A DNA stretch of 64,000 bases from Clostridiales bacterium (GTDB lineage Bacteria; Bacillota; Clostridia; Oscillospirales; Acutalibacteraceae): assembly GCA_019415945.1 (NCBI GenBank), contig DXYF01000033.1, positions 1 through 64,000 on the forward strand. The letters are read 5' to 3'. The notes beneath the pieces are model-generated. The model had not been told where the DNA came from and made no database searches. It saw only the letters and a program-made list of their open reading frames with translations. The position numbers and the translations under genes were made by a program. Shown here piece by piece: positions 15,419-23,538 of this stretch (positions are counted from its first letter, which is position 1; each line of letters begins with the position of its first letter).

Positions 15419-17156
15419 CCTCAACAACATCAAATCCAAAACGGTTGGTGACGGCCAGCACGGTACGGCTCGCTTCGCATCCAAATCAGAAATCCGGCAC
15501 ACTTATAAGCAGGTACCGTTTACGCCGGATCTGTGGTGGGAGAAAGCAAAGAAAAATGTATTGCCTGAGCTGCCGCAGGGTATCATCGTAGGCTGTCGGA
15601 ACAAAGGCGGCGAAACGATTGCCATGGTGGATGACGCCGATGTCCACTGCATGATGGTCGGCGCGGCGGGCTGCGGCAAAACCGCTTACTGGCTGTATCC
15701 GAATCTGGAATATGCCTGCGCCAGCGGGATGTCTTTTTTAACGACCGACACCAAGGGTGACCTTTACCGAAATTACGGCGGCGTGGCAAGGGACTGCTAC
15801 GGCTACAATGTAGCAGTAATTGACTTGCGTAACCCCACTAAATCGGACGGCAACAACCTGCTGCACCTTGTGAATAAATATATGGACTTGCACAAGGCGA
15901 CTCCCGACGATGTGGCATACAAAGCAAAATCTGAAAAATACGCAAAGATTATCTCCAAGACGCTCATCTACGGTGACGGCGATGCCTCCGCCTACGGTCA
16001 GAACGCTTTCTTCTACGATTCCGCCGAAGGTCTTTTGACCTCGGTTATTCTTTTGATTGCGGAATTTGCAGAACCCAAAGAACGCCATATCGTATCGGTG
16101 TTCAAGTTGATACAGGAATTGCTGGCACCCAGCGGTGTCAAGGGAAAGAATCATTTTCAGCTTCTGATGGATCGTCTGCCTGCCGATCACAAAGCAAGGT
16201 GGTTTTCGGGTGCGGCGCTCTCCACCGGCGATCAGGCGATGGCAAGTATTATGAGCACGGCGATGTCCCGTCTGAACGCTTTTCTCGACAGTGAGATGGA
16301 ACAGGTTTTGTGTTTTGATACTGCCATTGACGCGGAGAAGTTTTGCAACGAGAAGTCTGCTGTTTTTATTGTCATGCCGGAGGAAAATCCGAATTCTTTC
16401 TTTATGGTATCCTTGCTTATCCAGCAACTCTACCGTGAGATATTGGCGGTTGCCGATGAGAACGGCGGCAAGCTGCCGAACCGCGCTATGTTTTACTGCG
16501 ATGAATTCGGAACGCTGCCGACCATTCAATCCGCAGAGATGATGTACTCAGCTTCTCGTTCAAGGCGGCTCTCCATAGTCAGCATCATTCAGAGTTATCA
16601 GCAGCTTGAAAAGAACTATGGCAGAGAGGGCGCTGAAATTATCAAAGACAACTGCCAAATTACCATTGCAGGCGGTTTTGCACCCTCCAGTGAAACAGCG
16701 GAGATTATCTCCAAATCTCTCGGTTCTCGGACGGTGATGACCGGTTCGGTCAGCAGGGGCAAAAACGATCCATCTCAAAGCCTGCAAATGACCGAGCGAC
16801 CGCTGATGACGACGGACGAGTTGAAATCTATGAAAAAAGGCTCTTTTATTGTGATGAAAACAGGGGCGCGTCCCTTTGTGTCACAGCTCAAGCTGTTTTT
16901 CAAGTGGGGCATTTCTTTTCCGAAAGAAGCCTATACGGTAACGGATCAGGGCACACGAAAGGTATGCTACACCTCTCGTGAAAAACTGATTCGCGCCATC
17001 ACCAAGCAATACCCGCAGGAAAAGAAACCGTATCCCCGTGCGGGAAACGCCTCCGGCGGTCAATCCATGACAGAGCCTGCTGAAGCTACAACAGCACAGG
17101 AGATAAACCACATGGCACAGCAGGCAAAAGCACCAAAGTCTGTGCGCACAGGCTAA
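15333..17156 (+). CDS. virD4: VirD4/TraG-type conjugative coupling protein
   Basis: The 607-residue ATPase brings the relaxase-DNA complex to the secretion channel. An N-terminal membrane span (TTLIVVAVVMFCALSGVTLLAHIY) is followed by the TraG/TraD core. Walker A is GAAGCGKT (residues 110-117), and Walker B-like is MFYCDEFGTLPTI. The ISIIQSYQQLEKNYG segment and FIVMKTGARPFVSQLKLFFKW near the C-terminus are family hallmarks. It starts within the 92-residue frame, with GAGGATG as the ribosome site. There is only one predicted membrane span; many relatives have two. Confidence 0.93.
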   Translation: MSGITTLIVVAVVMFCALSGVTLLAHIYNLNNIKSKTVGDGQHGTARFASKSEIRHTYKQVPFTPDLWWEKAKKNVLPELPQGIIVGCRNKGGETIAMVDDADVHCMMVGAAGCGKTAYWLYPNLEYACASGMSFLTTDTKGDLYRNYGGVARDCYGYNVAVIDLRNPTKSDGNNLLHLVNKYMDLHKATPDDVAYKAKSEKYAKIISKTLIYGDGDASAYGQNAFFYDSAEGLLTSVILLIAEFAEPKERHIVSVFKLIQELLAPSGVKGKNHFQLLMDRLPADHKARWFSGAALSTGDQAMASIMSTAMSRLNAFLDSEMEQVLCFDTAIDAEKFCNEKSAVFIVMPEENPNSFFMVSLLIQQLYREILAVADENGGKLPNRAMFYCDEFGTLPTIQSAEMMYSASRSRRLSIVSIIQSYQQLEKNYGREGAEIIKDNCQITIAGGFAPSSETAEIISKSLGSRTVMTGSVSRGKNDPSQSLQMTERPLMTTDELKSMKKGSFIVMKTGARPFVSQLKLFFKWGISFPKEAYTVTDQGTRKVCYTSREKLIRAITKQYPQEKKPYPRAGNASGGQSMTEPAEATTAQEINHMAQQAKAPKSVRTG

Positions 17157-17168
17157 GGAGGTGTTCGC

Positions 17169-17429
17169 TTGCCGTATTCTTCAAAGCTATATCAGACCGA
17201 ACTGCCACACCGAGCGGTGTCCGTGTATATTTATCTTTCTGACAGGGCGAATAAGGACGGCGAATGCTGGTCCGCTATCCCGACCATCGCAAGGGAACTG
17301 AAGTTGTCGCAGTCCACCGTCCGCAGGGCGCTATGGGATCTGAGAAAAGCGGGGTTTCTTGAAACCGAGCAGCGCTACCGCACCAAGGGTGGTAAGAGCA
17401 GCCTGCTTTACAAGTTAAAGGGCGGATAA
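17169..17429 (+). CDS. Helix-turn-helix (HTH_36-type) protein
   Basis: The protein has 86 residues from a TTG start preceded by AAGGAGGTG. It contains a winged-helix segment: CWSAIPTIARELKLSQSTVRRALWDLRKAGFLETEQRYRTKGG. This is the usual small HTH gene that follows virD4 in Tn1549-type elements. The family resembles phage/plasmid replication-initiator N-termini. It probably regulates transfer or copy functions, but no target is known. Confidence 0.8.
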   Translation: MPYSSKLYQTELPHRAVSVYIYLSDRANKDGECWSAIPTIARELKLSQSTVRRALWDLRKAGFLETEQRYRTKGGKSSLLYKLKGG

Positions 17430-17466
17430 TGTCCATAAAAAATATACCTGCCGCCAGGAGGGTACT

Positions 17467-17586
17467 ATGCCCTTTTGGTGGCAGGTGGTACCTGTCATGA
17501 TGACAGGAGAAGGTGAACAGCCCACTCTAAGAATATCTACAACAGAAAAGAAAGAGGATTTGAGATTATTGTTCCCAAATATTTAA
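17467..17586 (+). CDS. 39-residue conserved-looking small ORF
   Basis: MPFWWQVVPVMMTGEGEQPTL... ends EDLRLLFPNI with TAA at 17584-17586. An excellent ribosome site (CAGGAGGG) lies 5 nt before the ATG, and the spacing from the HTH gene is short. The aromatic N-terminus and charged C-terminal half suggest a real peptide and not chance, but I know no family. It overlaps a hairpin (CTGCCGCCA / TGGTGGCAG) and the palindrome at 17491-17507. Confidence 0.5.
   Translation: MPFWWQVVPVMMTGEGEQPTLRISTTEKKEDLRLLFPNI
17491..17507. promoter_or_regulatory. 17-bp perfect palindrome (operator-like)
   Basis: CCTGTCAT-G-ATGACAGG is a perfect 8+1+8 palindrome inside the 39-residue frame, downstream of the HTH gene. 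It could be an operator for the neighbouring HTH protein or part of a processing hairpin. No T-run follows. Confidence 0.4.
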
Positions 17587-17725
17587 TGTAGCTGTTGTGA
17601 GTAAAAATCCGCTTTTTTCTTTCTGACGGTAACAAAGCCATAAGGATATCCCGGCTGTTGCGCTGAAACTATACATTTTTTCAAATTTAAATAGAAAAGT
17701 TTAAGAAAAATCGCGGCTTATGTGC

Positions 17726-17754
17726 TTGTAAAGCTACGGATATTTGTATATAAT
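17726..17754 (+). promoter_or_regulatory. Sigma-A promoter for the excisionase-like gene and kinase
   Basis: TTGTAA (17726-17731) and TATAAT (17749-17754) are 17 bp apart. The transcript would begin near 17761, 33 nt before the ATG at 17794, and can continue into the histidine kinase gene. Confidence 0.65.
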
Positions 17755-17793
17755 GTAATTTGTATTGTTGTATCAACCGAAAGGGGGCGGCGT

Positions 17794-17985
17794 ATGAAAG
17801 GCTATCTTTCTATCCGGGAAACATCCTATAAATGGGGCGTATCGGAGCGCCGTGTTAATCAGTATTGCTCACAAGGGCGCATTCCCGGCGCAGAGCGTTT
17901 CGGACGCTCTTGGGCGATCCCGGAAAATGCCGTGAAACCGGCGGATCCCCGGAAAGCAAACCGCACAAAAGAGAAAGACGTATGA
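17794..17985 (+). CDS. Excisionase/MerR-like small DNA-binding protein
   Basis: A 63-residue protein, MKGYLSIRETSYKWGVSERRVNQYCSQGRIPGAERFGRSWAIPENAVKP, with the typical excisionase-type winged HTH (SIRETS..WGVSERRVNQYCSQGRIPGA..G..W.IP). AAAGGGGGCGGCGT precedes the ATG. Such proteins act as Xis-type recombination directionality factors or as local regulators. No integrase adjoins, so here it may regulate the kinase operon. The frame remains open upstream to 17722 but without a ribosome site. Confidence 0.75.
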   Translation: MKGYLSIRETSYKWGVSERRVNQYCSQGRIPGAERFGRSWAIPENAVKPADPRKANRTKEKDV

Positions 17986-18049
17986 TGTGCCGTTTGCAAC
18001 AGGAACCGAATATAGGTAAATTCCAACGAAATGGAGAGGAGGTCTCACC

Positions 18050-19336
18050 TTGAAGTCGCTTTTAAAGAAAATTCATATCCGGTTTTTCGACCGGCCTCTG
18101 GATTTTCGTGTCCGACTGTTTCACATATTGGCCTTCGGCGGCATCGCCATCAGTTTTTTTACGGTAATTATCAGCCTGATCATGGGCATGTGGAAAACTG
18201 CAGGGCTGGCTGCCGTTCTGATTGTCTTTTCCTTGGGTCTGATTCTGTTTACCCAGTGGACGGGAAAGTATCAGGCAGCTTACTTCCTCACCGTCACGGT
18301 CATTTTTATGGCTGTTTTGCCGATGATGTTCTTCACCTCAGGCGGTCACCGCAGCGGCATGCCATCGATCTTCCTTCTGGCCGTAATCTTTACGGTGCTG
18401 ATGATAAAGGGAAAAGCGGCGCTCCTGATTTCCCTGCTGGAAATCGTGGAATATTCCGCCGCATGCATTTTTGCCTATTATCATCCGGAATTTGTAACCC
18501 ATTATGAAACTGAAGAACAGATATTGGTAGACATCATATTTGCTTTCACCTGCGTCAGTCTGATTTGCGGCGTGGTACTCTTCTTTCATTTAAAAGAGTA
18601 TGACCGCCAACGGGAGTTGCTACATGAGCAAAACAAAAAACTACGGCGCTACGATGCCTCCCGCTCCGTCTTTATGACTACCGTATCCCACGAAGTAAAA
18701 AATCCTTTGAATGCCATCAATCTCTACGCCCGAGACACTTTGGAACTGATGAGCGAGGAAGCGCCGGATGCCTCGATGATCCAGAGTAACCAGCAGGTCA
18801 TTGAAAAAATGGTGGTGCGCATCGATCGAATCCTAACCGACTTGAAAGATACCGTTGCCATCGAACAGGGGCGTCTGGCGTTGAACCTTGCGCCCATGCG
18901 GCTTAGTAAGCTGCTGAAGGAAGTCTCGGGCACGTACTTCGGCAAGGACGCTTCCGGCGGTAACGAGCTTGTGCTGGATATAAACGAAAGCCTGCTTCCC
19001 ATCAGCGCGGATTACGCAAGGATCGTACAAGTGGTTACAAACCTGTTATCCAATGCCATACAACATACAAAAGCCGGCAGAATCAAGATTTCCCTCTATA
19101 AGCAAGGCGGGGAGCAGATCGTTGTCATCGCCGATAACGGCGAAGGAATGAAGGAGGAAATACGGGAGCAGGTATTTAAAGGATACATATCCTCCGATAA
19201 GGAATACTGGCGCCATGGCATTGGTCTGTATGTATCTCACCAGATTATAGAAGCCCACGGCGGCAGGATCTGGATTGAAAGTAAATTAGGGGAAGGCACT
19301 ACGGTGACCTTTACCTTGCCCGACGAGGAGAAATAA
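18050..19336 (+). CDS. Sensor histidine kinase, multi-span membrane input domain
   Basis: The protein has 428 residues and starts at a TTG with GAGGAGGTCTCACC upstream. Six or so hydrophobic helices occupy residues 21-182, with few extracellular residues, so the stimulus is probably sensed in the membrane. His214 (TTVSHEVKNPLN) is the phosphoacceptor. The ATPase domain has LLSNAIQHTKAG (N box), DNGEGM (G1) and GIGLYVSHQIIEAHGG (G2). The response regulator begins 4 nt after its stop. As cargo next to lipoproteins and LemA, it probably senses envelope stress or a peptide. Confidence 0.9.
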   Translation: MKSLLKKIHIRFFDRPLDFRVRLFHILAFGGIAISFFTVIISLIMGMWKTAGLAAVLIVFSLGLILFTQWTGKYQAAYFLTVTVIFMAVLPMMFFTSGGHRSGMPSIFLLAVIFTVLMIKGKAALLISLLEIVEYSAACIFAYYHPEFVTHYETEEQILVDIIFAFTCVSLICGVVLFFHLKEYDRQRELLHEQNKKLRRYDASRSVFMTTVSHEVKNPLNAINLYARDTLELMSEEAPDASMIQSNQQVIEKMVVRIDRILTDLKDTVAIEQGRLALNLAPMRLSKLLKEVSGTYFGKDASGGNELVLDINESLLPISADYARIVQVVTNLLSNAIQHTKAGRIKISLYKQGGEQIVVIADNGEGMKEEIREQVFKGYISSDKEYWRHGIGLYVSHQIIEAHGGRIWIESKLGEGTTVTFTLPDEEK

Positions 19337-19339
19337 GAG

Positions 19340-20044
19340 ATGAACAAGGAAAAAACCATCATTCTTGTGGTGGAGGACGAAACGGATGTATTGCGAATCA
19401 ACGCCAGGATGCTGACACGCCGGGGATATACCGTGTACACAGCGGAAAACTGCCGCCAGGCATACGAGAAGCTGACGGAGCCGATGCCCGATCTTCTGAT
19501 TTTGGATATCATGCTGCCCGACGGAAGCGGATACGATATCTGCGAAAGGTTCCGCAGCACGAGCGACCATCCGGTTATCTTCCTGACCGGCAAAGGCGAG
19601 ATCTGCGATAAGGTCGAAGGTCTCGGGCACGGAGGCGATTATTATCTAACCAAGCCCTACGATCCGGACGAACTGCTGGCCGTAGCTGATATGCTCATCA
19701 AGCGTCACCTGCAGACAAAGAAAAAGCACGAACAGCTGACGAGAATCGTGAAAGGTTCCCTCGTTTTGGATATCCCGAAATTCAAAGCAACGGTGAACGG
19801 TATAGATGCTGAGCTTACCGTAAAGGAATTTGCTCTGCTTCTGCTACTGGTGCAAAGCGAGGATAAGGAGGTGCCTCCCCATGAGCTGTATGAAAAAGTA
19901 TGGGGCGTACCCTCCGGAGATGATATCCGTACCGTGCGGTTCCACATCAAGAATCTCCGCAGGAAAATCCACGCGGATGATGCGAAGGATTATGATATCG
20001 TTTCCATATACGGGAAGGGGTATATGTTCACTACGGTGTGCTGA
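19340..20044 (+). CDS. OmpR-family response regulator
   Basis: The protein has 234 residues. The receiver domain has the acidic pair VVEDE at residues 10-14, phosphoacceptor Asp56 (LLILDIMLPDGSGYDIC), Thr in IFLTGKG and Lys in LTKPYDPDEL. A winged-helix effector domain follows (VKEFALLLLLVQSEDKEVPPHELYEKVWG..TVRFHIKNLRRKI..IVSIYGKGYMF). It is co-transcribed with the histidine kinase just upstream. Likely targets are its own operon and the lipoprotein/LemA genes downstream; no direct repeat operator was identified with confidence. Confidence 0.92.
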   Translation: MNKEKTIILVVEDETDVLRINARMLTRRGYTVYTAENCRQAYEKLTEPMPDLLILDIMLPDGSGYDICERFRSTSDHPVIFLTGKGEICDKVEGLGHGGDYYLTKPYDPDELLAVADMLIKRHLQTKKKHEQLTRIVKGSLVLDIPKFKATVNGIDAELTVKEFALLLLLVQSEDKEVPPHELYEKVWGVPSGDDIRTVRFHIKNLRRKIHADDAKDYDIVSIYGKGYMFTTVC

Positions 20045-20192
20045 AACGAAATCATCCGAAATATGAGTTTTTCCTAACAATTCAAGAAACGGCATTTTTT
20101 CTGCTATGCTGATTACAGTAGCAGAAAGAATGCGCAAGGGCTCAGGGCGGCGTTCGCTGCTCCGGGCCCTTTCTCTTTAAGGAGGTGCACTT

Positions 20193-20546
20193 TTGTCAAG
20201 GATATTGTTTGTCGGCGCAGAGCACACCATAACAGAAATGACCGGCAAGCTACTGAAAAGAAACGGTTTTGATGTCCAGTGTGCGGTTGGCCAAGAGAAA
20301 GCTTTCGCTGCGGTTTGTACACAACGGTTCGCTGTGGTAATCGCAGATTTAGAAGAAAGCGTGTATGAAGGGATTCAATTTTGTCAGAAAATAAGACAGT
20401 GTTCAACAGCAACGAAATTTCTGCTTATTTCAGGAAACGAGAAGGACGAAGAGGCTGCCCTACTCGGAGGTGCGGACGATTGGCTCAAGAAGCCATACAG
20501 TATGAGGATATTATACGCCAGGATCCGGGCTTTGCTGCGGCAGTGA
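20193..20546 (+). CDS. Stand-alone degenerate receiver domain protein
   Basis: A 117-residue CheY-like domain with no output domain: MSRILFVGAEHTITEM...VVIADLEESVYEGIQFC...LLISGNEKDEEAALLGGADDWLKKPYS. The phosphoacceptor Asp (IADLEE) and the Lys (LKKPYS) are kept. The acidic Mg2+ pair of normal receivers is replaced by GAE. It starts with TTG after AAGGAGGTG. A GC-rich hairpin (AAGGGCTC .. GGGCCCTT, 20136-20171) lies in its leader. It may bind a partner in place of DNA, or be a remnant of a second response regulator. Confidence 0.7.
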   Translation: MSRILFVGAEHTITEMTGKLLKRNGFDVQCAVGQEKAFAAVCTQRFAVVIADLEESVYEGIQFCQKIRQCSTATKFLLISGNEKDEEAALLGGADDWLKKPYSMRILYARIRALLRQ

Positions 20547-20674
20547 CAGAGGAGGATGGAATGGATGAAGATGGCAAGGAGGTTTATATGAAGGATCCGT
20601 AAGAGAGGAGGGCTACGCGGTAGACATCTCCCATCCGGGGGATACGGGTATCTATTACTTTGAGTAAGCAAGTA

Positions 20675-20728
20675 AGAAACATGATTTTAAGGAGAAACAT
20701 GATTTTAAGGAGAAACATGATTTTAAGG
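20675..20728 (+). repeat. Three exact 18-bp tandem repeats carrying start codon and ribosome site
   Basis: The unit AGAAACATGATTTTAAGG occurs three times in tandem (20675-20692, 20693-20710, 20711-20728). Each unit has an ATG, and each unit's AAGG joins the next unit to make AAGGAG 5 nt before the next ATG. The last copy supplies AAGGAGG for the lipoprotein gene at 20737. Confidence 0.9.
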
Positions 20729-20740
20729 AGGTATTTATGA
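20681..20740 (+). CDS. 19-residue repeated leader peptide
   Basis: The tandem repeats are read in phase as MILRRN-MILRRN-MILRRYL. The TGA at 20738-20740 overlaps the lipoprotein ATG at 20737 (ATGA). Three alternative starts in the same frame can produce 19-, 13- or 7-residue peptides, all ending at the same coupled stop. The second and third starts have their own AAGGAG. It is probably a translation-coupling leader; function is inferred. Confidence 0.45.
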   Translation: MILRRNMILRRNMILRRYL

Positions 20741-21504
20741 AGACAAAAGTTCTGAAACTGTGTTCCCTGCTCATGGCTCTGTTGGTCATAACATCTCTAC
20801 TCACTGCTTGTGGTGATTCCGGAGCAGACGAACCTGAAAGCACCGTTTCCCAACAGGAAAGCAATAGCGCAGATGTTGATGAGAGCACTGAGCTGGACTT
20901 CTGGCTCGGCGAGTATACAAACGACAGCGGCACCCTGACCATTGACAATTCCGGCGGCACATTTTGCTACGCGTTGGGCTACATTGGCGAGAACGGCACT
21001 TCGGTTGCATCCGGTACCCTTTCGGAGGACAGCAGCGACCCATATGTGCTGGAGGAATCGGATTTCATTTTCACATACAATGAATCGGATAAATCTATTG
21101 AGGTTTCGCTCCAGGACGACGCAGGCGACTATGAGCATTATACCGGCCGGTATGACTACGTCGGTCCGGTGGGGGGATCTGACTCTTCAGAAGGCGATGC
21201 AACGCTTGATGTGGAGGCTCCGGACAGCATAGAAGCATGGTACGGCGAATATGAGGGCGACGCAGGCACGCTCAGCATTACAGATTCCCTGGAGGATATG
21301 GTCGATTTCACATTGGAGGCGAACGATGGTTCCTATATGTCCGGCACTTGGACGGTGAGCGATTCGAGTCTCGGCGTGATGGAGGACAGAGAGCTTTACG
21401 CTACCTATAATGTTGAAGACGGCTCTATCGAGATTACAGGCAAGACAGAGTCTGACAATGAGAACAATGCATCCTTTATCGGCGTTTACTATCCGGCAGA
21501 ATAA
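20737..21504 (+). CDS. Lipoprotein with two repeated beta domains
   Basis: The 255-residue protein has a lipoprotein signal (LCSLLMALLVITSLLTAC, lipobox LTAC, lipidated Cys25). After an acidic Ser/Glu-rich linker come two related domains: FWLGEYTNDSGTLTIDNSGGTF..SGTLSEDSSDPY and WYGEYEGDAGTLSITDSLEDM..SGTWTVSDS. Each looks like a small lipocalin-like beta unit. It is strongly acidic overall. It follows the two-component genes and is preceded by a repeated leader peptide, so surface-stress sensing or binding is likely. No named family recognised. Confidence 0.75.
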   Translation: MKTKVLKLCSLLMALLVITSLLTACGDSGADEPESTVSQQESNSADVDESTELDFWLGEYTNDSGTLTIDNSGGTFCYALGYIGENGTSVASGTLSEDSSDPYVLEESDFIFTYNESDKSIEVSLQDDAGDYEHYTGRYDYVGPVGGSDSSEGDATLDVEAPDSIEAWYGEYEGDAGTLSITDSLEDMVDFTLEANDGSYMSGTWTVSDSSLGVMEDRELYATYNVEDGSIEITGKTESDNENNASFIGVYYPAE

Positions 21505-21542
21505 AAATCAAATCAAAATTCATTTTTTATAGGAGAATCTTT

Positions 21543-21887
21543 ATGAAAAAACGCAATCTTGCACTATGTATTATCTTTTCCATCATTACCTTCGGTATCT
21601 ATGGCATTTACTGGTTTATCAAAATCAACAATGACGCCAACGAGCTGGCGAATCCGCCGAAAAAGACATCGGGCGGGGTGGCTTTCCTGCTTACGCTCAT
21701 TACCTGCGGCATTTACGGCATCTACTGGGCATATAAAATGGGCAAACAGTTGGATTCGGCGCTTGAGCAGCGCGGTATGCCGGCAAAGAACGGCGCCGTA
21801 CTCTACCTGATCCTCAGCGTGATAGGACTCGGCTTTATCGGCTGGATCCTGATGCAGAACACCATCAACTCCATGATTCCGGACTAA
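21543..21887 (+). CDS. DUF4234 membrane protein
   Basis: The protein has 114 residues with three hydrophobic helices and the repeated family motif GIYGIYWFIKINNDANE and GIYGIYWAYKMGKQLD. These match the DUF4234 family, whose function is unknown. The arrangement with lipoproteins, a DUF3137 protein and LemA suggests a cell-surface module. TAGGAGAATCTTT precedes the ATG. Confidence 0.85.
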   Translation: MKKRNLALCIIFSIITFGIYGIYWFIKINNDANELANPPKKTSGGVAFLLTLITCGIYGIYWAYKMGKQLDSALEQRGMPAKNGAVLYLILSVIGLGFIGWILMQNTINSMIPD

Positions 21888-22105
21888 AACAAAACATAAG
21901 CTGCCTATACTTTGTTTTCCAGCTCGCCTGTTGCGCGGCAATTAGCCGCGGGCGGTTTGAGAGAATGAGAAAAAGGGATCGGGGCGGCAAGCACAGCCTC
22001 TGCGCAAGGGCCGCCAGCCGTTACGCAGGGGCTGTCTTTTCAGGCGGCTTGAATGCAAACAACAATGCACCATTATAATGAAAAACAAGGCGGTGAACGA
22101 TATAT

Positions 22106-23038
22106 ATGGACAATAACCTTACAAACACACAGCTCGACGATCAGAAGATGGAGAACCTGCGAAAGCGCACGAAACTATCCAAATACATAATGATCGCCGG
22201 CGGCGTATGTTTCGGTATCATGGCGATCATATTCCTTGCCAGTGGGAAGACTACACTGGGCACGGATAGTCCGGAGGGACTGGCTGCCATTTTGTTGGCG
22301 TTAGCCGGTTTTGTGCTGCTCGTTGCGGGATTGGTGGTTAAGCAAAAGGCCGGCGCGGCGCAGAAGCAAATTGCGAACAACTATGCCCGGATTGTTCTTG
22401 ACCGGCTGATGGATCGGCTGGATACATTTGACCACGGCAAGCATGTCGACAAATATTACCTGAACCAGGATTTCGGATTCCCGAAATACGACTGCACCGG
22501 CTTTTGCGGCGATTACGTCAGGGGCGTGCTTCGGGGAGTGCCTATGGAGTTTTGCGAGTTTGAGCTACAGGAGAAGCATGTGACGGAAGACAAGGACGGT
22601 GATACGGATGTCTCTTACGAGACCGTATTTTACGGCGTCATTGTTGTGTGCCGCCACAATCTTGCGCTGAGTGATGCGGTTGTGGCAACGCAGTTTAAAA
22701 CTTACGAGAATGCCTACAATGCCGATTCGGAAGCCTTTTACAATGCTTTTTCCGTCAGATGCGCCAGTGGGCAGGACGCGGAGCTGGCGCTTACGCCCGA
22801 TTATATGCAAAAGCTGCTGGAATTGTCCGCAGAGAGAGGCAATCGGTTTGCCGTCCGCTTTCTTCAGGACGGTACGCTGCTGCTTGTGATAAAGGATATG
22901 AATCTTTTCGAGATGGGCAAATCCGAAAATACGGCGCAGCTTGTAGAAAAGCTGGAAAAGGAGATGGCGGACTTTACAAATATCCTTGATAAACTTGCAA
23001 TTCCGGCGCAAAAGTTGACTGATCCCCGGAACATTTAA
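22106..23038 (+). CDS. DUF3137-like membrane protein
   Basis: The protein has 310 residues. Two membrane spans near the N-terminus (IMIAGGVCFGIMAIIFLAS and LAAILLALAGFVLLVAGLVV) are followed by a large soluble domain: NNYARIVLDRLMDRLDTF..YLNQDFGFPKYDCTGFCGDYVRGVLRGVPMEFCEFELQEK. The 'GVPMEFCEFELQ' and 'FYGVIVV' segments are those of DUF3137 proteins. Proteins of this kind accompany LemA in Firmicutes. A 218-nt spacer upstream has no recognisable gene. Confidence 0.75.
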   Translation: MDNNLTNTQLDDQKMENLRKRTKLSKYIMIAGGVCFGIMAIIFLASGKTTLGTDSPEGLAAILLALAGFVLLVAGLVVKQKAGAAQKQIANNYARIVLDRLMDRLDTFDHGKHVDKYYLNQDFGFPKYDCTGFCGDYVRGVLRGVPMEFCEFELQEKHVTEDKDGDTDVSYETVFYGVIVVCRHNLALSDAVVATQFKTYENAYNADSEAFYNAFSVRCASGQDAELALTPDYMQKLLELSAERGNRFAVRFLQDGTLLLVIKDMNLFEMGKSENTAQLVEKLEKEMADFTNILDKLAIPAQKLTDPRNI

Positions 23039-23052
23039 GGGAGGGTCTTGCG

Positions 23053-23481
23053 ATGAAAAAGCTGATCTCTGCTTTTCTGGCTACAATTATTGCGCTGACT
23101 TTGGCCGCCTGTGCAAGCGAACAACAGAACAGCGACATGCCCGGCAATACACAAAGCGAGGCGCCAACTTCCACTCCTGCCCCAGATGAGAGTAATACAG
23201 CCATATTCGCAGCAACCGAGGGCACGTGGCGTTTGGACGGCGAAGAGGGCACTGCCAGCATCTATATGGATGGCGAAGGCGGGTTCATCGCTTGTTACGC
23301 CAGTGGCTCCGTAGAGGCTTCAGGGTATCTGGAATATGTGGACGAGTATGAGGACAGCAACGGCCGATACGATATGTATGACGGCGAGCTTGGTTTAATA
23401 AACAGCTTCTATTTCGATTCAGATACACAGTTCCATATGGGCAATAACGATGGCAGCATTTACATCAGGGAAGGCGCGTAA
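23053..23481 (+). CDS. Small lipoprotein
   Basis: The protein has 142 residues: signal with lipobox LAAC (Cys20), then a Ser/Thr/Pro linker (SEAPTSTPAPDESNT) and one beta domain (GTWRLDGEEGTASIYMDGEGGFIACYASGSVEASGYLEYVD). The domain is like those of the lipoprotein at 20737, so the two probably share ancestry or ligand class. It lies 14 nt after the DUF3137 gene with GGGAGGG as ribosome site. Confidence 0.75.
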   Translation: MKKLISAFLATIIALTLAACASEQQNSDMPGNTQSEAPTSTPAPDESNTAIFAATEGTWRLDGEEGTASIYMDGEGGFIACYASGSVEASGYLEYVDEYEDSNGRYDMYDGELGLINSFYFDSDTQFHMGNNDGSIYIREGA

Positions 23482-23538
23482 GACGATACCGTGCAAGAAA
23501 CCAAATTGAAATCTATCATATATTTAGGAGGTATTTTC

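Noticed and set aside
15738..16529. Leftward 263-residue ORF opposite virD4
   Set aside because: Shadow of the virD4 coding strand; no family pattern.
17587..17725. Possible oriT
   Set aside because: No clear inverted repeat with nick-like core and no relaxase gene nearby.
20675..20728. CRISPR-like repeat
   Set aside because: The three 18-bp units are contiguous with no spacers and no cas genes are nearby.
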